This document shows, in pieces, positions 42,040 through 53,455 of a stretch of 64,000 bases of DNA (within the stretch, counting starts at the first letter, position 1; each line of letters begins with the position of its first letter). Source of the DNA: Pomphorhynchus laevis. Its lineage: Eukaryota > Acanthocephala > Palaeacanthocephala > Echinorhynchida > Pomphorhynchidae. The position numbers and the translations under genes are program-made. The DNA lies in the NCBI GenBank assembly GCA_012934845.2, contig WNNJ02002827.1, forward strand, positions 148,489 through 212,488, read 5' to 3'. The notes under the pieces are model-generated. The model was not told the origin of the DNA. It did not search any database and saw only the letters and a list, made by a program, of their open reading frames with translations.

Positions 42040-42330
42040 TTCACCAAAACAGTATTGGTCTGAGTAGTTTTGTTTTAGATAGAAGTGGATGAGCATGATA
42101 GCTGTTAAATTTTTTTATGATGAACAAAAGTCACATGTAAACTGTTTACATTGATACACCGAGCCGTCAGATATTTTAAGTCGAACAAGGGTCCATACGT
42201 TACAGTTATTGCAATCACATCTAACTTCCAGACTTGCATTACAATCATTTTATTTCGATGTGGAAGATGTGTAATCAGGAACAGAGATTTAATATCGAGA
42301 TTTTCTAAGCATGATCTTTTATCGACAAAT
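42040..42330 (-). mobile_element. Second, diverged A1-like 5' head
   Basis: Minus strand resembles the A1 5' region at 41660-41960: EVRCDCNNCNVWTLVRLKIS and CKQFTCDFC match the ORF1 finger, but with stops. It sits directly upstream of the intact-looking head, giving a head-to-tail double 5' end. Confidence 0.7.
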
Positions 42331-42469
42331 TAAATTGACAGGAAAAATCTGGAACTTACAGGAAAAATCTGGAACTTACAGGAATAATATGGAACTGACA
42401 GGAAAAATTTAGAAATTACAAGAAAAATCTGTAATGACCGGAAAAATCTGGAACTGATAGGAAAGATTT
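42331..42469. repeat. 20-bp tandem repeats at the A1 LINE 5' end
   Basis: Seven imperfect units of ggaacttacaggaaaaatct. The head at 41971-41990 and the plus-strand copy at 27503-27522 keep a single unit. On the LINE sense strand the unit is AGATTTTTCCTGTAAGTTCC, sharing GTTCCAGAT across unit borders with the A2 16-bp repeats. Confidence 0.85.
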
Positions 42470-42479
42470 TAATATTTAT

Positions 42480-43340
42480 AATTAAGATAAATTTTACCAT
42501 ATCTATTATAAAAGTCTCTATTCCAAATGTATCTATTTCAACAGGTTCCCTCTTAATGTAGCAATATTGTCTACACGTACTAAAGTTTCTGGTGATATGT
42601 TCCATACCCTAACTGCACGATGCAAAATACAATATTGACTGGGACACTTTTCATTATATAGTGTTCTAAAATGTAAACTATGTTCTCGATGAAAATGCGG
42701 TAGTTATAACCTACATTAGCTGATAGGAATCCGTCATAAACTTTAGCAATCTTATACATGACCTTTAAATCTAAATACATTAAACGCGGCCGAATAGAAC
42801 AAACGCATAATATTTTGAGTCTTTTTGTGTAAGGAGAATGTGAAATTGTTCCACATAATCGAGACCCTCGTCTGATTATATTATCGAGTGAATTTATCTC
42901 CTCTTTAGTACATAGAAACGTTGTTTGAATTCTGTACTCGATGTGAGGACTAACCAATGCGTTGTAAAGAATCTTAAAACATTCGCTTTCAGGGATCTAA
43001 AACAATTTTTCAATAAATAAAGAACACGCTGTCCCTTCTAGCACAGTATGTCCTATTCATGCGTCCGTATTCACGAGTCTTGAGAGAGGATTGAACAATT
43101 GCACCAAGGTCACGTGTGAGTCATTGTACATATGATACTGGGGCTTAACATGTAACTAGCTGGTATATTACTTCAACCAAAACGCAAATGAACACACTTA
43201 CCTACATTTAGTATGAGTCCAGTTCAAACACTCTATTCGTAAATGATATTTAAATCCCGTTGTAATACATTTATATTGCTTAGATGAAATTTCAGACCAG
43301 ATCTTAAGATCATCGGCAAAAACTAAATACTATTATTATT
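42480..43340 (-). mobile_element. CR1/Jockey-group LINE, RT C-terminal fragment (minus)
   Basis: Minus strand: FADDLKIWS near 43300 (motif C), then stop-ridden sequence, then 42580-42957 with LVSPHIEYRIQTTFLCTKEE, INSLDNIIRRGSRLCGTISH and SPYTKRLKILCVCSIRPRLM, the thumb and tail blocks. Head-to-head with the plus-strand fragment that begins at about 43370. Confidence 0.75.
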
Positions 43341-43369
43341 ACAAGCATTGGCTATAATTGATTGTATGT

Positions 43370-44290
43370 GAAACACTTCTCCGCGTAGTGTGACTTCAGG
43401 GGTTCCTCAGGGGACTGTGCTTGGCCCATTACTTTTTAACATTTTCATCAACTCTCTGCTGAGTAAACTGCAATACCAATATCTTGCTTTCGCAGATGAC
43501 TTGAAAGCGTGGAGCACAATTAATTCTCCAAAGGATGTAGAGTTTCTGCAAAGTGATATTGATAGGATAGAAATTTGGAGTAGGCATACAGGAATACTAT
43601 TGAACGTCTTTAAGTGTGTTCACCTTCGTTTCGGGTATAGTTCTGTACCTGACCGATATACTATAGGATCTCAAATAATTAATTGTGTATATCATGTAAG
43701 AGACTATGGTATCATAACTCATTTTTCTTTGAAGTCTAGAATGGACACTGAATGTAGATGCGCGTCTACCAGACGAAAAAACGTCCAAAAAAGAGCTGAA
43801 TGACTTAGAAAATATTCTTCGTCGTGGCAGCAAACTGTGTTCGAGTTGTTCTCATATGAGTTATCACTACAGACTTAAAACTCTGAGTATGATGACTGTT
43901 CACCATAGACTGTACATCATAGATATGTTAGTAATAAGACATATCGCCAACGGTTCAGATGGATATCCTACCCATTCGGTGGTTATCAACGATAGACGAT
44001 GCCACAGAGGTCATTCCCTGTTGTTGTGGATATCGTCCCATGGTCGCAGTTCACGGTTGGATCGGTTGTCTAGGGTCGTTGTGCAAATGCTTGGAATCGA
44101 CTATCGTCGAAAATCGTGATGGCCACAGACGTTAAGACATTCAAGACTGCTCTCATAAATTGGACGATTAACGGCGGAAATAATAAAGATTACCCCTTCT
44201 ATTGGTATTTTTATGTTGATTTTGATGTATATATTGATGTTTTCTTGTTATCGAGCGAAACGGCTTTATAGCCAATTATTTATTATTAAT
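43370..44290 (+). mobile_element. CR1/Jockey-group LINE, RT C-terminal fragment (plus)
   Basis: 43390-43803: TSGVPQGTVLGPLLFNIFIN (motif B), YLAFADDLKAWSTINSPKDV (motif C), LNVFKCVHLRFG. 43797-44119 continues in other frames with NILRRGSKLC, SYHYRLKTLSMMTVHHRLYI. The tail ends TFKTALINWTINGG and a 3' UTR with cgaaacggctttatagcc followed by an (att)n-like run. An RLE element lies immediately beyond in the opposite orientation. Confidence 0.8.
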
Positions 44291-44349
44291 AATTTATAAT
44301 TTTTTTATACACAAGTTTTTATTATAAAATAATAATACAATTAAAAATT

Positions 44350-46706
44350 ACAATTAGAAGGTTACCCGCAAATGAGCCCCAATAAAATCATTAAATATTA
44401 AATTTAAGACTATTCATTAAATCCTCAGCCATTCGTAGCGGATCCACATCTGGTTATTCCCGAATGGATTTGCTATCCGTGCTCGAACCAGTGAAATGCT
44501 AAGTGAGGGCTGCGAAGACACATAGATGTTGATCGCGCAAGGGAGAAGCTTATCTTACGTCGGATAAGTTCGATACATGTCGCATAGTCTGTTTGGCGCT
44601 TATTGGCCAACATCCTGGCTATTGCTTTCAGAACACAATCCCCGGCCTTTCCAACGCCTCCAGAAGAAGAAAACACTATCGGTGTGAATTGGGCCCTCTC
44701 CACAATTACACTACGTTCAAGGTAACAGTCGTTTTTGCGCGACTCGTGATAGCTGTGAACTGATGAAGGTGATCTCTCAGAATAAGAAGCAGCATGACAA
44801 TTGAATACAGCTACGTCCATCAAGACGCGCTCGCTTCGTCTTTCGAACAGACCCGTGCACACGACATCAAGCCTCGCTTCACTATCACGTGAAGTTGTAA
44901 CTGACTCGAACTGAATAGAGGAATCTATAGGACTCACCACGGGCTCAATTGCAACACACGGAGTGACTTCAGTCAAGAGGTCGGCAAGTGTATCACGTAT
45001 TAGGTTATGTCTTAAGATTGTGAGTGCGCATCTATCGCACGAGAGCGAGTGAACTGTGCTATTCTTAGAACCACAACTACAATGCGCAGGTGCATGCGTA
45101 GGTGTTAGTCAATATCGACCATTCACAGCGCCCTTAAACTCGTAAAGAAATATACGGAACCCGTCTGCTTCGATTGGTTTTGTTGTCAACCAATTCGACG
45201 CTCCTTTCTCCGACGCAAATTCTAGAGATGAACATGTGGTCGCATCACTGACTTCAATTATTTGATCGCGGCGTCGTTTAATTGTAATTTCTTTTTCGTC
45301 CTTTATAGATTTAACGATATAAGTATGTTGTTCCTTATTGTTTGAAACATGTGATTGACAAGCAAGTAGAGACCATTCGTATTCTTTACCAGGATCGACA
45401 TGATTGTCTAAGATTCCGAGCATACCCAGTCTCGCCGGAAGGCTGAAAATTTGCTTAAGTGTTTCAGGTACGTTTGATATACCGGTTATTTTAGGGATCA
45501 AGCTGTGACGGATATGTTCCTCGAGTGGCAGGAGCTGCTCGGACCGAAAGCGACAAGTCCTATTCGCGTAAGTCATCTTATGTTGGAGTAAGTATGTCAA
45601 AGCATTGTACGCGACTTGTGGGTCGAAAATAGCAATCCCCACTAGGTTCTGTACACATTTGAACCATCTGTCTACTTTGCGGACAATCCAATCCTCCATA
45701 AATAATTCATCACCAATTGGAGATTCCAATAATTCTACGGAATTCGTACAGATATGCATCAAAACATTCTTGGGCTTTGTTCAGGAATTCCGGGTGGACC
45801 AGTAATTGACATTTTGAATGATTTATGTTATACCCATACGCTCCGCCCTCCCTCATCATGATGTAATAACTGATCGGCATTCTTCGACGGGTCCAACGAA
45901 ATTGGTATCATCCGCATACAATTTTTGTTCAATCGAGGAAATTTGAGTTCGAATTCGCGCAATAAGCGGAGAGACGTTGTAGCGAAGGCGGTCATTGCTA
46001 AAGGATTACCCTGAGTGAAACATTCGTCAGAAGTCCAAATTTCCTCCTTAATAGCCAGTAGACATTCTTTCCCGTACAAGTTAGATAGAACAGTAGAAAT
46101 CGCGGGACATATGAGCGGCATGTTGGTCAATGCTACTTTCCTATTTATTAGGTTAAACGCATTCTTTGCGTCTAGTTAAAAATGCAGGAACTTACGCGCT
46201 CTTAAAATCGCTTCCGTAACGAGATTAGTCTTGCTAATTATTCGTCGAGGTACGTCGCATATTCCGATTGGCCGGACACCAGGATCCTTGTTCAAAGCAA
46301 TCAGACTGTTAGCAGTGAATCCGACAACACTGCGATGGTGTACCATATTTGATGCCAGACGAATGGCAAGGCCGGCAAGTGAAGTAGCGAGAGTCGACGA
46401 GTCACGTCCGAATTTATTAAGGAATGTTTGCCACATTTGGGCATCCGCACCCGACGGACCGGCACTTCCCTTCGTTCGGAGTGAGGCTTTCTTGATCTCA
46501 TCCATGTCGATTGTCTCAAACATTATAGGATGAAAGGGGAGAATGTCGTGTAGATGCTCTATCAATAAAGTATTTGAATTTATTTTGGCGGATCGTGGGT
46601 GCTGTTCTTTGAGAAGCTCTCTAACAGTTTTGTTCTCGACTTTTGCGTCCAAATTTAAAACACATCGAGGAATTGTTGACTGCTCGTTTAAACAATACGG
46701 CACACT
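44350..46706 (-). mobile_element. RLE LINE, broken copy 2
   Basis: Relative of the intact element at 19.4 kb, in at least four frame pieces: 46176-46703 (KGSAGPSGADAQMWQTFLNK, ALNKDPGVRPIGICDVPRRI), 45828-46130 (NMPLICPAISTVLSNLYGKE, DECFTQGNPLAM), 45109-45762 (post-RT) and 44473-44976 (DSEARLDVVCTGLFERRSER and LMDVAVFN: restriction-like endonuclease). The YADD block is degraded. The 3' UTR hairpin is at 44360-44380. The Cys-rich N-terminal head is absent: the copy is 5' truncated at a G run near 46713. Confidence 0.88.
44360..44380 (-). promoter_or_regulatory. Conserved RLE 3' UTR hairpin, copy 2
   Basis: Minus strand GGGGCTCATTTGCGGGTAAC(C), same block as 19474-19491 with two changes. Confidence 0.6.
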
Positions 46707-46711
46707 TTAAT

Positions 46712-48590
46712 GGGGGGGGGCGAAAATACGGACGAAGCTCCCGCCGATCCTGGTGATTATGGGACTAGTTTGTGCGGCGGATTTGGTGTGCCTGCTAGAT
46801 CGAGCGCCACTAAACGTAGCTACGATCGCTCTCAGGCTCTCCTTTTAGCAAATGTAGTTGAGTCAAAGTCCTCCAATCATTTGGAAAGAATCCATCATGA
46901 TGTACAGGCCGTAATATTGATTCTTCCCATGTCGTCTTCTCATGCCTTCCCCATTCAGTGGAAGTCCGTGTTCGCAATGTCTTAGACTAGGAAAGCGCAA
47001 GTCCGAGGAAGGTCCAAGGCTATTGAAAGTGATTTTCCATTCGCGCGATGATTGTACCACCATAGTCTTACATTCGTACCATCTGAAAGGCTCTCCCATT
47101 AGGATCCTTAGAGATGTTTCTTATAACGACAGGTTAAAGTTAAGAGAGGCTAAATTAGAGTTGCGTCGAAGAATCGAAGCTGGTCATACGAATTTAACCA
47201 TTAAGGATTTTTGGGTGGTGCGACGAAGAGTTTCTACCTCATTCCACGTAAAACCCAACCCGGTTGACCTGGTGCTGCCCTTTCCCATCTCTCCGTCGCT
47301 ACCGCAACGAGCGTTTCTGCTATGTAAACATTTACGCTCTGTTATTGTGGTCGACCCACCAAGGCACCCATCGTCTAGTACTCATTGCCATAAACTTCAC
47401 ATTGTTTATTTGAATGCTCTCAGTTTATGCAATAAAATCGACGAATTACGTTTAAGGTCATCCAAACTTCAGCCAGACATCATTGCCATCACTGAAACGT
47501 GGCTCCACCCAGATATTATAGATAGTGAAACAGCACTCGATGGATATACACACTTACGCGCAAACCGACTATCATCCAGGGGCGGTGGGGTCATTTTTTA
47601 TGCTAAAGGTCCTCTATTTTTCAAAACCATTGAGTCTTCGTGTGGGCAAGATATCAGCTTTGACTTTCTGTGAGACACTGCAATTGGTGCCTTCACTATA
47701 AGCCTGTTCTATCGCCCCCTTCGTCGCCCGTCTCCGATATTTGCAATTCATTACTCATGCACGCATCATCTGGTTTCACCTACATTGATTCTGGGCGATT
47801 TCAATATGCCGCACATCGATTGGGACTTGATGATCCCCACTTCTCGTTGTGACGTCAACTCTTCAAGCTTATTAGATATCTTCATCTTTCTCGACCTTAC
47901 TCATCATATAAGGGAATTCACTCGTGTTCAAGGATCAAGTCGCTCAATTTTAGATCTATGTCTTTCTAGTAGTGAGCATCTGGTGAATCTTATAGAGTAC
48001 TTTTCTCCTCTCGGCTGCAGCGATCACCGTCTTTTATCCATTCGGTCTTCTCTAATGGGTCGTTCTCGCACTTCATGCCACTCCTTAAATATGCACAAAA
48101 CCGACTATGCTAAACTGAGAGAGTCGCTGTTCCGAGTAGTATGGTCAGATCCCTCACTACACGGAATTGAGTTTGCATGGGATTTTTTTAAGTGTACTCT
48201 ACAGGCTGCCATTAGCTATCATAGCCCGGTTAAACGATCCTCTAGTGTTGCCTCTCGTCCACCCTGGATTGATCGTCAGGTCAACAGTGCCATAAAGTTG
48301 CGTGACCGCAAATTCCAAGAATTTAATTGTTCCTACCGACTGTACAAACAGGCAAGAAACTTTGCAACATCGTTAAAAAAATCCAAGCGCAAGCATTTCA
48401 TTGATTCCCACTGCCGCTGTTGCGTGGGCAACTCATTCAGTTTCTTCAAACATCTCAGGTCCCATCTACAGCCCGGAAATATCATTCCATGTCTAGCCAA
48501 CATACAAGGGACAATTCTGAATGGCCATGCTTCTCTATCACAAATTAAATTAGATAAGCTCGATCATCCAACGGTGAATCCATGCTGACG
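46712..48590 (+). mobile_element. CR1/Jockey-group LINE, ORF1 end plus endonuclease
   Basis: 46942-47673: ORF1 C-terminal domain (LRLGKRKSEEGPRLLKVIFH, LKGSPIRILRDVSYNDRLKL, RRRIEAGHTNLTIKDFWVVR), then endonuclease start (HIVYLNALSLCNKIDELRLR, DIIAITETWLHPDI, SSRGGGVIFYAKG). 47785-48588: LGDFNMPHIDWDLM, SRSILDLCLSS, GCSDHRLLSI (intact SDH) and the pre-RT region. A frame change falls between the two (about 47673-47790). RT is absent. The ORF1 domain corresponds to 61170-61430 in LINE-B. Confidence 0.85.
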
Positions 48591-48594
48591 TGAG

Positions 48595-49430
48595 TCTAGT
48601 TGGTTCGACTGGCGCAATAAGTTCTATACATATTTAATGGTAATACATTTAAAATGTTTACTAACAACACTAGTTGAGCTCAAGGGTCTATAATTTTCAG
48701 GATTGTGCATATCACCCTTCTTTAAAAGGAAGGGTGATATGCACATCACCGACTTTAAAAGCAGGAACTGCAGTTTCACATTTCCAATCTAGTGGTATTT
48801 CGCATTTATTAATTGACATTTGAAACAATTCAGTGAATACCGAAGCCAGCACGGACCTTAAAGCTCGAAGCAGATAGTAGTGTATGTGATCAGGACCATG
48901 AAATGAATGTATCGATAATTGAGCCAGCTCCGTACAGACAGAAGATTGCGAAACTACAAAACGCCACGCCATAACAGGAACGTGCTTTCTTTTCTAATAT
49001 TGTCACTATATTTGTTAGTGAAGTTCTTTACACTGACATAAACGAATCCGTTAATGCTTCAGAAATATCTACATGTGAATCAACACGTTGTTCATCACGC
49101 TTAAAAGACGATATCAAATGTCTTACACACTTATGTGAATATACAACCAAAATACTTTTGGTGTTGAATAATCGAATTATTTTACATTCGTAGATTATGC
49201 GTTTACAAAATTTAGCTCTAATGCACTGATTGCGACAGGTACTGTATGCCAATTGAGATGACGGATCTAAACGATATTGTATGTATAATGCATTACGATA
49301 TATTATTAGTGTTTTGAATTCATTGTCAAACCATTATGGTTTAGTTCGTTTAGACGGCAATATTTGTTTCCTAGGAAGGAAGTAATCTGATATCATTATT
49401 AGACATTCTCGAATTGACTACCAACGTTCA
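48595..49430 (-). mobile_element. CR1/Jockey-group LINE, RT N-terminal fragment
   Basis: Minus strand 48712-48972 reads LSIHSFHGPDHIHYYLLRAL, FQMSINKCEIPLDWKCETAV and PAFKVGD, the first RT blocks; after a 40-bp palindrome it continues ENYRPLSSTSVVSKHFKCI. It has many stops upstream (48980-49430). The RT core beyond is missing. It meets the preceding plus-strand LINE tail to tail, both lacking their 3' ends. Confidence 0.7.
48705..48744. repeat. Perfect 16-bp inverted repeat
   Basis: Arms 48705-48720 (gtgcatatcacccttc) and 48729-48744, loop of 8. It lies inside the RT coding sequence, so it is a local inverted duplication rather than a regulatory hairpin. Confidence 0.85.
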
Positions 49431-49444
49431 TTAACATCATAACT

Positions 49445-51485
49445 AGAATTGACAAAGTTATCACTTCCCCTTTCAGTCCTTGCTCTTTTGAACTGCTAAC
49501 TTGTCGTTCTTTAACCCGATCACTCTAGATCTCGACATTGTATACCGTCCTGGTTCATCTTCTCCTATCTCCTTTTTTTACCGAACTCGCTGAACTTCTG
49601 CCCCACTGTTCTTTGTCCGCTATTCCTACAATCGTTCTTGGCGACTTCAACATCCGCCTCGACCGTCCCTCTTCAACCGAGTCCATCCAGTTCATCAACA
49701 TTCTATCCAACTATAACTACAAACCATCTCCACTGCCCCAAACATATCCTTGGTAGGGCAGTAGACATCATCGCTGTCCATGATCATTTTGCTGCCTACA
49801 CCGCACTGTCCATTTTCGATACTGGTCTATCCGATCATTTTCTCGTCACCCTTGATCTCACTCACAACAACACCTCTCCTCACACACCTACAATCCTACG
49901 TCGCCCTTAAAGAAATCTTGACCTCACCCTTCTCCCCCTCTGCCTTACTCAAATCGTCTCTATCCTATCCCACAATAACATATACATCTCCTCACGATCT
50001 CGCCTTTATTTTCAACTCTGAACTCACATCCACTCTCGATCTTTTCTTGCCCATCAAGTCTCACCCCCACCGTCGCTTGCACCGTGCCCCATGGTTTGAC
50101 ATCCAATGCCTACTCTCAAAGCGTCGAATCCGCCATGCTTTTCGAGTCTATCACCGCTCTCTCAGACGTGATTTCTGCTCGATCACTCCGTCTTTCTGTG
50201 ATTCCTATCTTGCTCATCGCCGGTATCATCTCAGCATACTACGTACAAAATGCAACTCCTTTTGGCAGCATAAAATCATCACTTTATCTAACTCTAAGAC
50301 TCTCTTGCATACTTTTAACTCAATCCTTGCTCGCTCCTCTTCGCCGTGCAACATCAATGTCCATGATTATTCGTCATTTCTCCAGACTGAAGTATCCACG
50401 TTGCTCTCTCCCACCCTCGGTCTGCCCAACAAAACTCTTTTCCGCATAGCCTCATCCTTCCAAAACTCTGCCCCGCCTAGCCTCATCTTTCCAAAACTCT
50501 TTCATCTTCTCCCTGTCTCACCTACCGAAGTATCATATGTCCTAATGTCCTTGCCCAACAAAACATCACATGCCGATCCACTGCCTACTCACATATTTAA
50601 ATCCATATGAGTATCGATATCCCTGTTTCTCACATCCTTGCTTAACTCGTCCATCCTAAGTAGTATATTCCCTTCACACTGAAAATCCGCAATCTTTCGT
50701 ACCCTTCTTAAGAAACAATCGCTCGACCCCTCCCTTTCTTCTAGCTATCGCCCCATTTATCTACTCCCTTCTCTTTCTAAGCTCTTAGAACGCCACATCT
50801 TAATAAAGATCAACGCTTATCTCTCCTCATCCAATCAGTACCCTCCTTTCCAATCCGCTTTCCGCTTTAATCACTCCACAGAAATCGCATGCATAAAAGT
50901 GTACAACGACTTACTCGTTTCTCGAGACAAGGCGCTATATAGTGTTATCATCTCCCTCGACCTCTCCTCCGCCTTCGACATTGTCGATCACTCCGTCTTC
51001 CTTTCTCGCCTTCGTTATGATTACGGCTTTTCTTCCTCCTTCGTAGCATGGTTTGCCTCATATCTATCCGATCGTTCTTTTCGCATCTGTTCTAATTTAT
51101 CATCCTCATATCCCATCCCTTTTTCTGCGGGGTCCCACAATGTTCTGTCCTAGGTCCCCTGCTTTTCTCTCTTCTGCTTGGCGATCTCTCTCCGTTTATC
51201 AAACCTTTTTACTTTAAAGTCATGCAATACGCCGATGACATCCTCATCTATGCTCATGCACTCGCACATCGCATACACGATATCGGCATATCTGCCTGGA
51301 ACTGTCTTTCTTCTATCTACAGACGTCTCTCTAATCTCCATCTCGTTCTAAACCCCGACAAGTCCAAAATAATGTGGATACTCCCCCGTAAACCAAACAT
51401 ATCTCCTCTTACTGTAGTTTTTGCCTCATCGATAATCCCCATAGTCCACAATATCACTTTCTTAGTCTTCCATTTCGACGATTAT
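49445..51485 (+). mobile_element. LINE family A2, endonuclease-to-RT fragment
   Basis: Plus strand: endonuclease end (49538-49756, IVLGDFNIRLDRPSSTESIQ), pre-RT (49780-50610) and RT (50640-51480: LKKQSLDPSLSSSYRPIYLL, SLDLSSAFDIVDHSVFLSRL, VMQYADDILIYAHALAHRIH, LNPDKSKIMWILPRKPN). Frame changes occur at about six places. It is closely similar to the 35.6-39.7 kb copy. 5' and 3' truncated. Confidence 0.87.
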
Positions 51486-51599
51486 CATTGCAAATTGCAG
51501 TATAAAAAACCAGTGCTCCGGCTAGCGGATAACACAACTAGGTAGATTTCTAATAGATCGTTAAAATACGATCCCCTACCAAAAGTAATATACAGAAAT

Positions 51600-51800
51600 G
51601 TATATCTTCACCATCGTAGCAGCCAGCCTAGGGTTGTAGCGTTAAATCGCGATACAGACGGCCTGAGTTCAAATCCGATCTGCATCAATGTACGGAGAAA
51701 GCAGATAGTAAGGGTCGAAACATGATAGGTATGTCTGGGTCAGCAGCTGATGAGACCTACCCAGACTGATTAGTAGCGTCCTGTTATATCAAAGATAAGA
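51600..51800 (+). mobile_element. Candidate tRNA-derived SINE
   Basis: A tRNA-like head with A-box-like agcctagggttgtagcg (51625-51641) and B box gagttcaaatccg (51665-51677), 24 bp apart, followed by a body with a perfect 8-bp stem (51733-51740 with 51759-51766). The body also carries gaaac (51717-51721) and ctgatga (51747-51753), words from the hammerhead ribozyme core but in permuted order. Only one copy in the window, so identity is tentative. Confidence 0.5.
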
Positions 51801-51989
51801 TATCAAGTACAATCAAATCAGCTAACTGAGTCTACGTATTTAATATAATTATAAACTAAACAAAACATAATGCCAAATCAAAAAGTATTTATTAAATAAT
51901 AAAGTTAATAATTGTTTTTAGATTTTCTATAATTTAAATCAAGTTAAAATAAAAAATTGAAATTTAAAATAAACGTCATTTTTATGAAT

Positions 51990-52190
51990 TGACTAATAAA
52001 TAACAGACGTTGTATCAGAATAAGAATTAGAGGTCATCAGGAGGAACTGCTATGCTATCAGGTTTCGGCCCCTAACTTTTCTACCCAACATAGCATCGGG
52101 GCCAAATACATACTAATGATGTATTTCCTATGAAAAAACTATCTAGTATCTCATTTTAATACAAAGTATATTATTTATTATCCATGCATA
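51990..52190 (-). promoter_or_regulatory. Structured Naiad 3' UTR block
   Basis: Minus strand: hairpin AAATACAT...ATGTATTT, immediately followed by GGCCCC, then (G)ATGCTATG, then GGGGCC and CATAGCAG. GGCCCC pairs with GGGGCC, and the second pair crosses it (pseudoknot order a-b-a'-b'). The same block is at 7262-7360, 58070-58150 and 58495-58590. Conserved between copies more strongly than neighbouring sequence. Confidence 0.65.
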
Positions 52191-52224
52191 AAAATTTGGC
52201 ACTTAAGAGTTTAAATTTATTCTT

Positions 52225-52364
52225 TATATTATTGTTCGGTTTGTGGCACAATATTATCCTCACAGGTATTGTTCCTATAGGATAATATTGAGGATAATAT
52301 TGTGCCACAACCCGAAGAATTTCAGCTCACAGATGCATTCAAGTTAAATTAAATTATATTATTG
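52225..52364. mobile_element. 119-bp foldback insertion in Naiad, copy 1
   Basis: Insert 52235-52353 flanked by ttatattattg (52224-52234 and 52354-52364). It contains 26-bp inverted arms 52237-52262 and 52289-52314 with one mismatch and a 26-bp loop, plus a 39-bp tail. It is absent from the homologous sites near 7460 and 58395. Class unknown. Confidence 0.85.
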
Positions 52365-52539
52365 TGTTGATTTATATATTTTACTATTTTTTGCTTGATG
52401 TTATTTTTATAGTAACCTAGTTTAAAATATGTATCTATTAAATTATTTAAATGATTTTGAAGAAAGCCAATATCATTACATATTGTTGCAATTCTTAAAA
52501 TTTCATTATTTTATGTATTATATTTTATATTATATGGTA

Positions 52540-53455
52540 TGCATGAATGCTCATGCAAAAATGTTTCTTGTAAATTTAAATATGTCATCTTTACGATATA
52601 AATAAATAGTAGTTTTAGTTAATGTTAATTTAATGTTCATATCTAGATATACGCCTTCTTTATCATTAATATTGGTTTTGTTAAGAATAAGGCTTACTGG
52701 ATAAATGTGTTCACTAATTGAATAAAAATTATTAGAATTAAATACACATATATCATCAATGTATCGAAACATATATTTCATATATTTATATTGTTTAGAT
52801 TTAGTTTTTACACAGTTATGAACAAATTCATATTCTATAAAGCTTAAAAACAAGTCAGCTATAATTGGGCTACTATTACCAACCCATTGGAACACCTTTT
52901 ACTTGTCTAAATATAGATGTCCCTACTTTTAAATAATTTTGATTTATCAAAATATTTAATGATTCTATTAATTCAATTTTATCCATATATTTATATTTAC
53001 TTGATGGTTTAATTTTTGTTAGATAGGCGTTATAATTATTATAACATATATATGTATATCTTTTTCCGAATATAAGATTAATTAATTTTACTAACGCTTC
53101 TTTAATATCTACTAAATCTAGATTTGTATAAAGCTATAAATACATACTAAAATCGTATGTATTTATATTTTGATAATATAGGTAAAGTTTTATTATCTGA
53201 TACAAACTTTATACCCTTTTTATCAATTATAGAACAGTGACTTGTAATAATTGTTTCAAAACTCAACTCACTACGTGCATATGTTGGATTTACATTTAAA
53301 TCATTAGAATTAACCTCTTTCATTAGTATATCATAATAAAGATTTTTGCATATGAAGACAAAGTTATTACTAGCTTTGTCAATAGTTGTTATTATATAGT
53401 TATCCTTTAATTTAGTAAGTTCTTTATACATATCTTTATTAATTTTATCTTTCCT
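52540..53455 (-). pseudogene. Naiad reverse transcriptase (partial)
   Basis: Minus strand: ELTKLKDNYIITTIDKASNN and SHCSIIDKKGIKFVSDNKTL (53147-53431), then after a deletion relative to 6075-6608 LYTNLDLVDIKEALVKLINL (motif A region), KYKYMDKIELIESLNILINQ, KGVPMG (motif B), a frame change, SSPIIADLFLSFIEYEFV and YMFRYIDDICVFNSNN (motif C, YIDD). The spacing between motifs A and B leaves room for the insertion-in-fingers typical of this clade and telomerase. Confidence 0.85.

Noticed and set aside
51990-52190. SECIS element in the Naiad 3' UTR
   Set aside because: ATGA and TGAT words occur, but I could not place them opposite each other across a stem with an apical AA loop. Left open for a proper SECIS search.
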